Of a stretch of DNA of 64,000 nucleotides, positions 17,238-26,033 are shown piece after piece. The stretch lies in contig JAKUPZ010000009.1 of assembly GCA_022449765.1 (NCBI GenBank), positions 16,367-80,366 of the forward strand. Reading direction: 5' to 3'. A program made the position numbers and the translations under genes. This DNA is from Dehalococcoidia bacterium. GTDB taxonomy: Bacteria; Chloroflexota; Dehalococcoidia; Lucifugimonadales; Australimonadaceae. How positions within the stretch are numbered: the first letter of the stretch is position 1; each line of letters opens with the position of its first letter. The notes beneath the pieces were generated by a model. That model did no database searches. It was not told the origin of the DNA and saw only the letters and a list, made by a program, of their open reading frames with translations.

Positions 17238-18251
17238 ATGATTTCAAAAGCTCGTATAGCAATCACTTTAGGAGATCCAACTGGTATTGGGCCTGAGGTT
17301 GTAGCTAAAGCGCTTTCAAGTGAATCTATCTCTCAACTCGCGACGCCAATAATTATAGGTTCGGTAGATGTGCTAAATCGTGAATTTGAACGACTACAAA
17401 GTTCATTACAAGCCAAACTTATTGAGAGTGCTGATCAATCATTGCCAAATGGCAAAATTGGAGTGATATCTCCAATTGATAACCCACATTTAGTACATCT
17501 TCCGTTTGGAGAGATCTCGAATGAAGCTGGTGAAGCAGCGGTATCATGGGCACGAACTGCAGGAAAATTAGCCTTATCTGGAAAAGTTGACGCAATTGCG
17601 ACCGCACCGATAAGTAAGGAGGCTGCTCGTCTTGCCGGGTACGAAGATTTCGGGCATCAGGAAATTTACCAACACCTTGCTGGAGTAGCCAGGGTTCTCA
17701 CGATGCTGATAACAACCAATCTTCGAGTCGTACATTTAACTACTCATCATTCTCTCGCTAGATCCGTTGATTATGTCCACAAGCAAGGTATTACCGAAGC
17801 CATAGGCATGGTTGACCTTTTTCTAAAATCTTATGGCTTCACTTCCCCTAGAATTGGAGTTGCTGCATTAAATCCTCATGGTGGCGAAGGTGGGCTTATT
17901 GGATCAGAGGAAATCGACGAAATTTCCCCGGCAATTCAAGCGTCGGTAGAAAATGGAATACAAGCGTTTGGCCCAATTCCTGCCGACACTGTTTTCGGTC
18001 AGGCAGTCGAAGGCCAGTACGAAGCAGTACTTGCCATGTACCACGACCAGGGGCACATTGCGGTAAAAATGCATAACTGGGCCGAAAGCTTGACCCTGAA
18101 TATTGGCCTTCCCTTTTTACGAACGTCCGTAGATCACGGCACCGCATTTAACATTGCAGGAAAAGGGATTGCCGATCCTACAGGAATGATTGAAGCCATT
18201 AATTATGCCGCAGAAGTTGCCAGCACTTCTATTTTGCCTGGCGCAAAATGA
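17238..18251 (+). CDS. pdxA: 4-hydroxythreonine-4-phosphate dehydrogenase PdxA
   Basis: NAD-dependent dehydrogenase of pyridoxal-5'-phosphate synthesis (DXP-dependent route), about 337 residues. The N-terminus ITLGDPTGIGPEVVAKAL is diagnostic; TAPISKEA, the metal-ligand histidine regions (LTTHHSLARSV and YHDQGHIAVK) and the C-terminal SVDHGTAFNIAG are present. I place the start at 17238, where AAGGAG lies six bases upstream; a longer in-frame reading from 17121 would translate the GC-rich structured element and is unlikely. PdxA homologues of the PdxA2 type act in other catabolic pathways, and no other pdx gene is seen here, so the exact role is less sure than the family. Confidence 0.93.
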   Translation: MISKARIAITLGDPTGIGPEVVAKALSSESISQLATPIIIGSVDVLNREFERLQSSLQAKLIESADQSLPNGKIGVISPIDNPHLVHLPFGEISNEAGEAAVSWARTAGKLALSGKVDAIATAPISKEAARLAGYEDFGHQEIYQHLAGVARVLTMLITTNLRVVHLTTHHSLARSVDYVHKQGITEAIGMVDLFLKSYGFTSPRIGVAALNPHGGEGGLIGSEEIDEISPAIQASVENGIQAFGPIPADTVFGQAVEGQYEAVLAMYHDQGHIAVKMHNWAESLTLNIGLPFLRTSVDHGTAFNIAGKGIADPTGMIEAINYAAEVASTSILPGAK

Positions 18252-18309
18252 TCAAAATAGGTTGCTGGTATACTCCCAGTGCAAACGGATCTAAAACCAC
18301 GGGGGGAAA

Positions 18310-19119
18310 GTGCGAGTAGCATTTATTGGCGGAGGTGTCATGGCAGAAGCAATGCTCAGCAGGGCATTAGCTAGTGAAATTTGTTCCGCCGCCGATATTT
18401 ATGTTACCGAGCTTTTAGATACACGTATAAACTATTTAAACCATCAATATGGCATTAATGTTAGTAATAAAAGAATTAACACTGAGACGTACGAAGGTTT
18501 AGTAGTTTTAGCAGTAAAGCCCCAGCAAATCACGCAAGTATATTCTGATCTTGGTGGTTCTTTTAACCAAAACCAGACAGTAGTTTCAATTGCTGCAGGA
18601 ATTACAATAAATTCGCTAGTTAACGGCTTGCAGCATGATCGGGTTGTTCGAGTTATGCCCAATACTCCTGCTCAGATTGGGCAAGGAATGTCAGTCTGGA
18701 CCGCAACTGAAAATGTGCCTATGCAAGATAAACAATATGTTAAAACCCTATTGTCCACATTGGGTAGTGAGTGGTTTGTAGAAGACGAAGATTTTATCGA
18801 CATGGCGACTGCTATTTCGGGAAGCGGACCTGCGTATGTTTTTGCATTTATTGAAAGTTTAATCAACGCAGGGATCTCTATAGGCATGCCTTCTGAAATG
18901 GCAGAAACTCTTGTAAAAGAAACGTTCGCAGGATCTTCCAATTTAGCTAAAATATCCGAGCACAGTCCTTCTAAACTTAGAGAAATGGTCACTTCTCCCG
19001 GTGGTACTACAGCGGCTGCACTGCCAGAGCTTGTAAACGGAGGACTCGAAAACATTGTTGCTAACGCCGCAAAAGCTGCGCTAAATCGCGCCAAAGAACT
19101 AGGAAAACCAAATGATTAA
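18310..19119 (+). CDS. proC: Pyrroline-5-carboxylate reductase
   Basis: Last step of proline synthesis: NAD(P)H-dependent reduction of pyrroline-5-carboxylate. Length 269 residues. The Rossmann motif FIGGGVMAEAML lies at the N-terminus, VRVMPNTPAQIGQGMS in the middle, and the family signature region (SGSGPAYVFAFIES and TSPGGTTAAALPEL) in the C-terminal half. The start is GTG at 18310, closely preceded by GGGGGGAAA. The downstream yggT gene overlaps its 3' end by 8 bases, and this proC-yggT pairing is common in bacteria. Confidence 0.95.
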   Translation: MRVAFIGGGVMAEAMLSRALASEICSAADIYVTELLDTRINYLNHQYGINVSNKRINTETYEGLVVLAVKPQQITQVYSDLGGSFNQNQTVVSIAAGITINSLVNGLQHDRVVRVMPNTPAQIGQGMSVWTATENVPMQDKQYVKTLLSTLGSEWFVEDEDFIDMATAISGSGPAYVFAFIESLINAGISIGMPSEMAETLVKETFAGSSNLAKISEHSPSKLREMVTSPGGTTAAALPELVNGGLENIVANAAKAALNRAKELGKPND

Positions 19120-19372
19120 AGAAATTGTTTTAACACTTCTCAACGTAATGACGTATGCGCTTCTAGCTTATGTCATACTTTCATGGCTGATAACTGCAAG
19201 AATTGGCGGGCAAACAGTAGCTCGTATATATATAAGTTTAGGCCAATTAGTAGAACCTCTTCTAACCCCTATCCGAAAAGTTGTACCTGTGTTCAGTTCA
19301 ATCGATCTCGCGCCCTTGATTGCTTTCGTAATCTTACGCGTACTAAGTGCTTGGATTAATCGGGTTCTTTAA
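19112..19372 (+). CDS. YggT family membrane protein
   Basis: An 86-residue membrane protein with one YggT repeat: a first helix (LLNVMTYALLAYVILSWL), a polar loop, and the conserved EPLLTPIRKVVP segment before a second helix. YggT proteins sit next to proC and division genes and have been linked to osmotic tolerance and membrane organisation, but the biochemical role is not settled. It overlaps the end of proC by 8 bases and is translationally coupled to it. Confidence 0.9.
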   Translation: MIKEIVLTLLNVMTYALLAYVILSWLITARIGGQTVARIYISLGQLVEPLLTPIRKVVPVFSSIDLAPLIAFVILRVLSAWINRVL

Positions 19373-19386
19373 ACGGAATAATTGTA

Positions 19387-20247
19387 ATGGCTTTAGCCAT
19401 AGTCACAGACTCCAATATTTCACTACCTAAACAAGTTTTTGAAAATTTACCTATTTTCATAGCGCCACTTGAAATCCATTTCGACGGGTGTTCATACATT
19501 GATGGGGTTGATTTAAATGCTGAGGAATTTTATCGGATAATCTCAACTCAAAAGAAGGCTATTACCACCTCTGCCCCTAGGCCTCAAGCCTTTTTAGAAG
19601 CATTCGAAAAAGCCAGTGACCAATACGATGAGATTATATGCATAAGTCTTTCTTCAAAATTAAGTGCCACCTACACATGTGCCCAGCAGGCAATTGACAT
19701 TGCAGCAACCAAATTGGCAAGGGTAAAAATAAAACTAATAGACTCGGAGACGGCAGGGCTGGCACAAGGCTTGATGGTTTTAACTTGCGCCCGGCAGGCA
19801 CAGCGTGGTGAAAGCTTAGACTCTATCGTAAAAAATCTACAGGAAACTAAGGATTCTTATAGCATGATTGGATGCGTCGGCTCATTGGATTACCTGGCCA
19901 AAAGCGGGAGAATTCCAAATATATATAAATGGATATCCAATCTAGCTAATATTAAGCCCTTAGTTCAGTTCTCTTCTGGAGAAATTAAGATGGTTTCACG
20001 ACATCGAGGTATTTCGAAAGCTCTAAATCACATGGTAACTGTTGCCAAAACGAGCATAGGTGATGCCCCTGCTTTTGGAGCAGTAATGCATTCAGATGAT
20101 TTAAAAAACGCTATCCGCTTATCTGACAAGCTCCGTTCTCAAATCGATTTTGAAGAGTTGTTTATTACTGAATTAACTCCTGTAATTGGAGCACATGTCG
20201 GTAATGGATTAGTAGGATGCGCCTTCTCTCCGATCTCGAAGCATTAG
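19387..20247 (+). CDS. DegV family fatty-acid-binding protein
   Basis: Cytoplasmic protein of 286 residues in the DegV family; members bind fatty acids and some (FakB) present them to a fatty acid kinase. It opens with AIVTDSNISLPKQ, has TSAPRPQAFLEAFEKA and CISLSSKLSATYTCAQQA, which form the fatty-acid pocket in the family, and a C-terminal HVGNGLVGCAF. No fakA kinase gene is adjacent. It follows yggT by 14 bases and may be the last gene of the proC transcript. Its stop overlaps that of the convergent GNAT gene by 4 bases. Confidence 0.92.
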   Translation: MALAIVTDSNISLPKQVFENLPIFIAPLEIHFDGCSYIDGVDLNAEEFYRIISTQKKAITTSAPRPQAFLEAFEKASDQYDEIICISLSSKLSATYTCAQQAIDIAATKLARVKIKLIDSETAGLAQGLMVLTCARQAQRGESLDSIVKNLQETKDSYSMIGCVGSLDYLAKSGRIPNIYKWISNLANIKPLVQFSSGEIKMVSRHRGISKALNHMVTVAKTSIGDAPAFGAVMHSDDLKNAIRLSDKLRSQIDFEELFITELTPVIGAHVGNGLVGCAFSPISKH

Positions 20248-20642
20248 CGCCTTCTTTTAAGTCTAAAGGCCCTTTCCACACGCTCCCATCCTAAATGCTC
20301 ATAAAATGGCTCACCTTCTTCAGATGACGTTAATACCAAATTAACTTCTTCTCCAGCCTCTTGCTGTACCAAATCGAGCATCCTCTTCCCTATACCCTGA
20401 CCTTTTGATTCAATCGCTACTACAACCTCAGCAACTAAACAGTAGTATGAACCGTCACTAATCGCTCGACAAAAACCCACTAGTCGATTGTTATTTCTAA
20501 CTGTGACCGTGATATTGCCATGATCTAGCATCCGCTGTACACGCTGAAGATCTTCGAGAGGGCGTAAAAATCCGCCCTCTATCAAGAGCTCCGCAACTTC
20601 CTTAGGTTCGGGAATTAAATCTAGGCTATAGGAAATTGTCAT
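20244..20642 (-). CDS. GNAT family N-acetyltransferase
   Basis: Acetyl-CoA-dependent acyltransferase of 132 residues. The fold elements are in order: an N-terminal helix region, central strand VTVRNNNRLVGFCRAI, the acetyl-CoA strand YYCLVAEVVVAIESKGQGIGKRMLDLV with the pyrophosphate loop Q/RxxGxG/A as KGQGIG, and C-terminal YEHLGWERVERAF. Substrate unknown. Convergent with the DegV gene; the two stop codons share TTAG at 20244-20247. Confidence 0.85.
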   Translation of the reverse strand: MTISYSLDLIPEPKEVAELLIEGGFLRPLEDLQRVQRMLDHGNITVTVRNNNRLVGFCRAISDGSYYCLVAEVVVAIESKGQGIGKRMLDLVQQEAGEEVNLVLTSSEEGEPFYEHLGWERVERAFRLKRRR

Positions 20643-20769
20643 TAGTTAAATAACCTCAAATCTTAATTTAGACAAAATAGGAGATGTTCCTTATTGTTTG
20701 ACACAGACAAATTAGAATCCTAGCATTCGATATTAAATAATATATTCATCAATTTCAGAAGAGGGTTTC

Positions 20770-22296
20770 ATGACTGTAATTAATGTAGAGAAGGGCGACA
20801 TTACCAAAAGCCCTTCTGACGCCATCGTGGTCAATTTATTTGAAGGTGTTGCGTCACCTGAGGGTGGTACTGGTGCGATAGACAAAGCGCTCGGGGGTGC
20901 TATTTCAGAACTAATCAAAGAAAAAGAAATTACTGGGAAGCTTGGGGAATCCACATTAATCCATACTTTAGGGAAGATTCCTGCTAAGCGCATTTTAATA
21001 ATGGGTTTAGGAAAGCGAGAGAAATTTTCCACATCTGTAGTCCGTTCTATCTCTGGGCATGCTGCTCGATATCTCAGGCAAAAAGGAATTAAGCACGCTG
21101 CATCGATAACGCACGGTGCGGGGATTGGCCAGCTGGATACTAGTGATTCAGCTCAAGCAATCGCTGAAGGGGTAACTCTGGGGCTTTATGAATTCAAGAA
21201 CTATCAAAGCAAAAAAAGCGAATCATCATCAAACGAGAAATCGTTGGAAAGCTTCACCCTAATAGAGCAGGACGAAGGAAGAATAAGCGCATTAAAAGCA
21301 GGCGTGGTGAGAGGAACGGTCATTTCCACAAGCGCACTGCTAGCAAGGAACTTAGTTAACGAACCTGCTAACGTGGTCAATCCCGTAAAAATGGCGCAAG
21401 TGGCGTCCGCAATGGCGCTGGAGGCAGGTATCCCGATTGAAATACTTGGACGCGAAGACCTTATGCAAAACGAGATGGGTGCAATGCTTGCGGTAAGCGC
21501 AGGATCAGCAAATGAACCTCAACTTATCATAATGGAATATCTAGGCGACCCGGAAAATCCTGAAAATAATATTGCACTTGTGGGCAAAGGGATAACTTTT
21601 GATTCCGGAGGAATTTCAATTAAACCAAGTGCAAGCATGTGGGAAATGAAAGGTGATATGAGTGGCGGAGCTTCTGTAATTGGAGCCATGAAAGGTATTT
21701 CTGAATTAAAGCCAAAAATAAATGTATATGGCGTTGTACCTGCTGTTGAGAACATGCCGTCAGGTACCGCACAGCGCCCTGGCGATATCATCCGTGCGAT
21801 GAATGGAAAGACGATTGAAGTCGATAATACGGATGCTGAAGGCAGGCTGATACTTGCTGATGCAATTTCTTACATACGCCACACTAAAAATGTCAGGAGG
21901 GTTGTAGATATCGCGACACTCACAGGTGCGATAGTAATTGCATTAGGGCATGTAGCTAGTGGTGTAATGGGTACTTCGCAAACGCTTGTAGATGCGGTCT
22001 TAAGTGCATCAAAATCAACTGATGAAAAAATGTGGCAACTGCCATTATTCGAAGAATATAAGCGTCAGAACCATTCAGATTATGCTGATGTGAAGAATAC
22101 CGGTGGAAGACCTGCCGGCAGTATTACTGCAGCTTTATTTATCGGGGAATTCACTGAAGGCGTCGAGTGGGCGCATTTGGATATAGCAGGTACATTTTTA
22201 TCAGAAAAAACAACCGGGCATATGATCAAAGGAGCAACTGGAGTACCCACTCGAACTTTAATCAAATTAGTTGAAGACCTAGCACAAACATCCTAA
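20770..22296 (+). CDS. pepA: Leucyl aminopeptidase (M17)
   Basis: Manganese/zinc cytosol aminopeptidase of 508 residues. The N-terminal macro-like domain (residues 1 to about 170) precedes the catalytic domain. Metal and active-site segments are VGKGITFDSGGISIKP, MKGDMSGGASV and the family signature NTDAEGRL, with TLTGAIVIALG afterwards. It removes N-terminal residues from peptides and works as a hexamer. The ribosome site AGAGGG is seven bases from the ATG. Preceded by a GNAT gene on the opposite strand and followed by tRNA-His. Confidence 0.96.
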   Translation: MTVINVEKGDITKSPSDAIVVNLFEGVASPEGGTGAIDKALGGAISELIKEKEITGKLGESTLIHTLGKIPAKRILIMGLGKREKFSTSVVRSISGHAARYLRQKGIKHAASITHGAGIGQLDTSDSAQAIAEGVTLGLYEFKNYQSKKSESSSNEKSLESFTLIEQDEGRISALKAGVVRGTVISTSALLARNLVNEPANVVNPVKMAQVASAMALEAGIPIEILGREDLMQNEMGAMLAVSAGSANEPQLIIMEYLGDPENPENNIALVGKGITFDSGGISIKPSASMWEMKGDMSGGASVIGAMKGISELKPKINVYGVVPAVENMPSGTAQRPGDIIRAMNGKTIEVDNTDAEGRLILADAISYIRHTKNVRRVVDIATLTGAIVIALGHVASGVMGTSQTLVDAVLSASKSTDEKMWQLPLFEEYKRQNHSDYADVKNTGGRPAGSITAALFIGEFTEGVEWAHLDIAGTFLSEKTTGHMIKGATGVPTRTLIKLVEDLAQTS

Positions 22297-22340
22297 TAAG
22301 TTTGACCATGCGATTTAAGACCTATAACATTTCATTTCTT

Positions 22341-22417
22341 GGTGGGCGTGGTCGAGGGGTTAAGACGCCTGGTTGTGGCCCAGGAGATCGAGGGTTCAAT
22401 TCCCTCCGCTCACCCCA
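22341..22417 (+). tRNA. tRNA-His (anticodon GTG)
   Basis: A 77-base cloverleaf with the His-specific extra G at -1 (22341). Acceptor stem GTGGGCG/CGCTCAC, anticodon stem with loop TTGTGGC (anticodon GTG), T-loop GGTTCAATTCC, C73 opposite G-1, and an encoded CCA. Confidence 0.97.
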
Positions 22418-22502
22418 TTTATTCAGTCTTTTCAGCCTTTACTGAGTTGACTTAAACTCTGGCTCAACAAAAAAGACAAGTTGTCCGAGAGGGAGGAAAT
22501 TC

Positions 22503-23246
22503 ATGGGAAGATTAGAGAATAAGGTTGCAGTTATTGTCGGCGGTGGTCGAAATATAGGCAGAGCCACTTCTAAGCTTTTTGCATCAGAAGGTGCGAAAAT
22601 CGCAATATTTGACCTAGATGAGGATAGGGCTGCTGCTGTAACAGAAGAAGTTGCTGAGCAAGGCGGTGAATGCATGTACGTCACCGGCGAGGTCCAAAAA
22701 GTCAGCGATGTCCAAAATATGGTAGCTAAAGTAGTCGCTCACTATGGGAAAATCGACGTTCTTATCAATTGTGCTGCCATCTCAGATCGTTCACCGATGC
22801 TTGAACTTGAAAATGATGAATACCATCGAGTGATTGATGTGACTATGAATGGCACTTACTACACCTGCAAATATGTATCCGAGCAAATGGTAAAGCAAGG
22901 GCATGGTGGATCCATAGTTAACTTCTCTTCAGGCTCCGCATTCCAAGGAAACACACGAAGAGTAGCGTATGACATGGCAAAAGGAGCAATTGTTGTGCTT
23001 ACCATGGATATGGCTGCTCAACTAGCTCAATATGGAATACGTACTAACGCGATTGCCCCAGGCCAAACCGGATCTCAAGTTGGAGGTAAGATTGCCTTCG
23101 AGGATCGTCATTCAAATAACTTAGTAGGGGGAAGAGCGGGCTACCCAGAAGAACAGGCTAGCGTCGCGCTTTTCCTTGCAAGTGATGATGCAAGGCACTT
23201 ATATGGCCAGACGCTCCAAAACGATGGTGGCAGCTCCATAGTCTAG
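22503..23246 (+). CDS. SDR family oxidoreductase
   Basis: Short-chain dehydrogenase of 247 residues. The glycine motif is GGGRNIG at residues 13-19 (unusual GG in place of TG), Asp37 after strand 2 suggests NAD use, NCAA at 89-92 replaces NNAG, and Ser142 or Ser143 with Tyr156-x3-Lys160 forms the active site. GGGAGG lies four bases ahead of the ATG. A Rieske ferredoxin gene follows after 20 bases on the same strand; SDR plus Rieske is the pairing found in aromatic-ring dihydroxylation (dihydrodiol dehydrogenase), but no oxygenase is here. Confidence 0.9.
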   Translation: MGRLENKVAVIVGGGRNIGRATSKLFASEGAKIAIFDLDEDRAAAVTEEVAEQGGECMYVTGEVQKVSDVQNMVAKVVAHYGKIDVLINCAAISDRSPMLELENDEYHRVIDVTMNGTYYTCKYVSEQMVKQGHGGSIVNFSSGSAFQGNTRRVAYDMAKGAIVVLTMDMAAQLAQYGIRTNAIAPGQTGSQVGGKIAFEDRHSNNLVGGRAGYPEEQASVALFLASDDARHLYGQTLQNDGGSSIV

Positions 23247-23266
23247 CCAGATGAATTGAGGTAGAG

Positions 23267-23590
23267 ATGGCCGAGGAATACAAAAAAGTTGCTAGGCGAG
23301 ATGAAATCAAACCCAGTGAGTTGAAACTTGTCGATGTTGGTGAAAATCAAATCGTATTAACTGAACTTAATGGGGAAGTTATAGCATTCGATAATTTGTG
23401 CACTCATGAAGATTGCGACCTAGTTTATGGCGCGATCGACGAAGACAATGAGATTGAATGCGACTGCCATGGAGCGCGTTTCAACGTTTTAACTGGAGAG
23501 GTAACTTGCCCTCCTGCTGATATCCCTTTGCCGGTATACAAAGTGACAGTTAATGGCGATGAGGTCACTATCGGACCCAAGAAAAACTAA
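23267..23590 (+). CDS. Rieske [2Fe-2S] ferredoxin
   Basis: Small soluble Rieske protein of 107 residues. The cluster ligands are Cys45-x-His47 (NLCTHED) and Cys65-x2-His68 (CDCHGARF), with the expected 17-residue spacing and the FNV/TGEVTCPPA tail seen in ferredoxin subunits of ring-hydroxylating dioxygenases (BphF/NdoA type) and in nitrite-reductase small subunits. It would carry electrons to an oxygenase or other redox enzyme encoded elsewhere. Probably co-transcribed with the SDR gene 20 bases upstream. Its stop directly abuts the stop of the convergent gene at 23591. Confidence 0.92.
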   Translation: MAEEYKKVARRDEIKPSELKLVDVGENQIVLTELNGEVIAFDNLCTHEDCDLVYGAIDEDNEIECDCHGARFNVLTGEVTCPPADIPLPVYKVTVNGDEVTIGPKKN

Positions 23591-24235
23591 TTAGTACGTC
23601 GAGCCAAGAGCAACACTCACAACTTGGCGCTCCAGTGAGAGTGCCAAGTCTTTAGCTAGCTCCAAATTTTGGGTTTCCCCTAGGGTAACAACAAAGGTTA
23701 CTCCCAATAGTCGACCGATTGAAAAATCTACAATCGTAGAACCAAGAGTACCGTTGGGAATCTCATGAACTGCAAAAATGGACGCCGATTTGCCGTAAAA
23801 GCCTGAGAGTTCAACCTGTTCTGCGTGTATAAGCTCGTGCCCGTTATCGTTCAAATTCCCGACACTTCCTAAGAATTCTTTAAGGAAGATGTCATCAATC
23901 CATTCAGATGGGCCGTTATCAGTTTCAAATAAATGAATCACAGTGCCAACAGTTATCAAATCTCCATCAAGAGCAGTCTCAAGTTCTTCCGGAGCAAATT
24001 CGCGTACATACCCTGTGATCCTGCCACGAGCTCCAATTGATTCTACAGTCTGACCTGGAAAGCCGTGATCTGCCATCGTAGTGTTGTCGAGGATCCCTTC
24101 TCTCGCAATTTCAAATCCGGTTAGCTCGCTAGGCAAATCATCAATATCTAAAAGCATGTGTTCGAGATCTTCTTCGCGTACTGCGTCCGTAGCACGCTTT
24201 AAAGGGTCATCGCGTTTGATTTCTTGCTGTACCAA
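23591..24235 (-). CDS. Hypothetical protein, 214 residues
   Basis: I do not recognise a family. The product is acidic and soluble in appearance, without signal peptide or membrane segment. The N-terminal 45 residues are highly charged (KRATDAVREEDLEHMLLD); the rest alternates short strands and helices, with a long hydrophobic strand near the end (GRLLGVTFVVTLGET) followed by an amphipathic helix (LELAKDLALSLERQVVSV). The wording VESIGARGRITGYVREFAP looks like a strand-loop-strand in a ligand-binding or lipoprotein-like fold. Codon use matches neighbours and the frame is long, so I accept it as a gene. It is convergent with the Rieske gene, with no gap at all. Confidence 0.75.
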   Translation of the reverse strand: MVQQEIKRDDPLKRATDAVREEDLEHMLLDIDDLPSELTGFEIAREGILDNTTMADHGFPGQTVESIGARGRITGYVREFAPEELETALDGDLITVGTVIHLFETDNGPSEWIDDIFLKEFLGSVGNLNDNGHELIHAEQVELSGFYGKSASIFAVHEIPNGTLGSTIVDFSIGRLLGVTFVVTLGETQNLELAKDLALSLERQVVSVALGSTY

Positions 24236-24315
24236 AAGACGGCTCCTAATAAATACTGAGTTTAGTTTATCAATAAATGTGACTAGAAACTAGCAAAAAT
24301 AGTAGAATTGATGTA

Positions 24316-24391
<76 letters not shown>

Positions 24392-24468
24392 TTTTTTAGA
24401 TTCAAATCGCTAAGGGAACCCAAATTACTATCGCTCAGGAAATTTAAAGTCCTTAATCTGATCCGGAT

Positions 24469-25815
24469 ATGAAAAACAACAAAACTAATTATTTATTTTA
24501 CGTATTACTCATCACCATCATGGGTTGCATTGTTGCGTGCGGAAGTGGTGCGGACAATGAAGAGAGCATCTCAAGTACCAAAAACCATACGTCTAAGCCT
24601 TCATCTGAAATCGAGATTAAAGCAAAGGAATCACCTTCGGTATCATTACCCGAACTAGGTGTAAAAGTTGAGTACTCAGATAAGGTGAAATTATGGGGCG
24701 AGAATTGCACGAATGACCCTTTTTATGGGACAGTCGAAATACCGATAATAGACTATTTTAAGGATTTAGAAGATAAAAGTTGGGACGTCGCTCGTAACGA
24801 AACATATACATTTCGAGATGGCGATAAAGTCATGAGAAACGGGCCATTTACTACTTGGTACTTCGAAATGTTCTTGCAAGATGTTTCAAGCAATGTCCCT
24901 AAAAAATTCGAATCGATTTCTTTCGGATCACATCCTGAGTACTTTTGGGAAGACTACGTTAATTATGTAGTTACCGTATGTGAAACATTCCATGGCCGAG
25001 ATACCTTAAGGAACGCGGTACTCGCCCATTCCAAATTAATGAACTGGCGAACCAGCTGGCCGGCGCATGCTTCAAAATGGGAATCATTCCCATACATTGA
25101 AACGGGCCGTGAAGTAATCAAGGCACCTAGTCCCAGCGGCCTTGAACACTATACGAAATATATAACAGCATCAGGAGTCATTATTGTAGGAGGAGAAAAA
25201 GTACCAGCTCGTGCGATGCTGGCTGCCTATGATCGTGTGAATTATATGCTCTCTGCTCGACCAGAGTTTCACGACATTCTTAAAGAGAACAACGTCCGTA
25301 TATCTTTGTTTGGACCAGGTTCAGGAAGCACAACCTCTGAACTACCAGAATTCGAAGGTGAAGACGAGCCGGGCGGAATGTCAATGGGAGTCACTGATGC
25401 TGCGATGACTGCCAACGCAGAGTGGTTGTGTTACCCGGGAAATCCAGATCGGGGTGGTGACCCTGTTATGCATGAATTAGTTCATTCACTTAACGGTATT
25501 GTCTTTGAGCAAATAAACGAGTTGTATTTCTATGAGCGAATACATGACCTTGCGCTGTCAGCTATCGACAAGGGAATATTTGCCACCAACTATACGCAGC
25601 ACCTTCAGGATGGCGAAGAACAAGGTATACAACACTACGTTGGAGAGTACTGGGCCACGACAGTTGAAGGTTATTTAATGGACATGGAAGGATTTAAGAA
25701 TTCGCACGACACGCATGAATGGATCAAGGAGAATGATCCTGAGTTATACGATTTAATTATCAGATATTTCCCTACTCAAAAATGGGACCTATGCACTGGG
25801 GAACTCAAGAAATGA
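24469..25815 (+). CDS. HExxH putative metallopeptidase lipoprotein
   Basis: Exported lipoprotein of 448 residues. The signal segment (YLFYVLLITIMGCIVAC) ends in a lipobox with Cys24. After a Ser-rich linker to about residue 55 comes a large domain with HELVH at residues 335-339, the zinc-site HExxH of gluzincin/metzincin-like peptidases, preceded by GDPVM and followed by SLNGIVFEQ; a conserved-looking GEYWATTVEGY further on could supply the third ligand. I do not recognise the exact family. It may cleave or bind proteins outside the cell. A 41-residue membrane protein overlaps its stop (ATGA), so the two are co-translated. Confidence 0.75.
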   Translation: MKNNKTNYLFYVLLITIMGCIVACGSGADNEESISSTKNHTSKPSSEIEIKAKESPSVSLPELGVKVEYSDKVKLWGENCTNDPFYGTVEIPIIDYFKDLEDKSWDVARNETYTFRDGDKVMRNGPFTTWYFEMFLQDVSSNVPKKFESISFGSHPEYFWEDYVNYVVTVCETFHGRDTLRNAVLAHSKLMNWRTSWPAHASKWESFPYIETGREVIKAPSPSGLEHYTKYITASGVIIVGGEKVPARAMLAAYDRVNYMLSARPEFHDILKENNVRISLFGPGSGSTTSELPEFEGEDEPGGMSMGVTDAAMTANAEWLCYPGNPDRGGDPVMHELVHSLNGIVFEQINELYFYERIHDLALSAIDKGIFATNYTQHLQDGEEQGIQHYVGEYWATTVEGYLMDMEGFKNSHDTHEWIKENDPELYDLIIRYFPTQKWDLCTGELKK

Positions 25816-25937
25816 AGACAATAAAATGGCGTGGGATTCCAGTAAATCTACCCAACAAGCGTCGTGAGTGGATCTTACTGCTAGGTGTTGAAGGCACTGT
25901 TTTGCTGGTGCTTGCTTACGCACTGATATCCAGATAA
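25812..25937 (+). CDS. 41-residue single-helix membrane protein, coupled to the metallopeptidase
   Basis: Short frame whose ATG overlaps the upstream stop as ATGA, the usual arrangement for translational coupling. The product has a basic N-terminal part (KTIKWRGIPVNLPNKRREW) and then one hydrophobic helix of about 19 residues ending in Ser-Arg. The charge pattern predicts the N-terminus inside the cell. No family recognised. A long hairpin terminator follows 21 bases later, so this is the last gene of the unit. It could anchor or chaperone the lipoprotein; that is inference only. Confidence 0.55.
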   Translation: MKTIKWRGIPVNLPNKRREWILLLGVEGTVLLVLAYALISR

Positions 25938-25957
25938 ACCGATGCAACTAATGGTCG

Positions 25958-26007
25958 TTGTGGAAGAAGGACCTAGGATCGATTGATTCTAGGTCCTTCT
26001 TCCACAA
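25958..26007. terminator. Long hairpin between convergent genes
   Basis: Arms of 19 bases pair perfectly (left 25958-25976, right 25989-26007, core GAAGAAGGACCTAG), with a 12-base loop. It lacks a clean T-tract on either side. It lies between convergent genes and most likely serves as a two-way terminator or as a block to read-through. Confidence 0.75.
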
Positions 26008-26033
26008 GCAAATCAGATTAAAAGTATTCCGTC

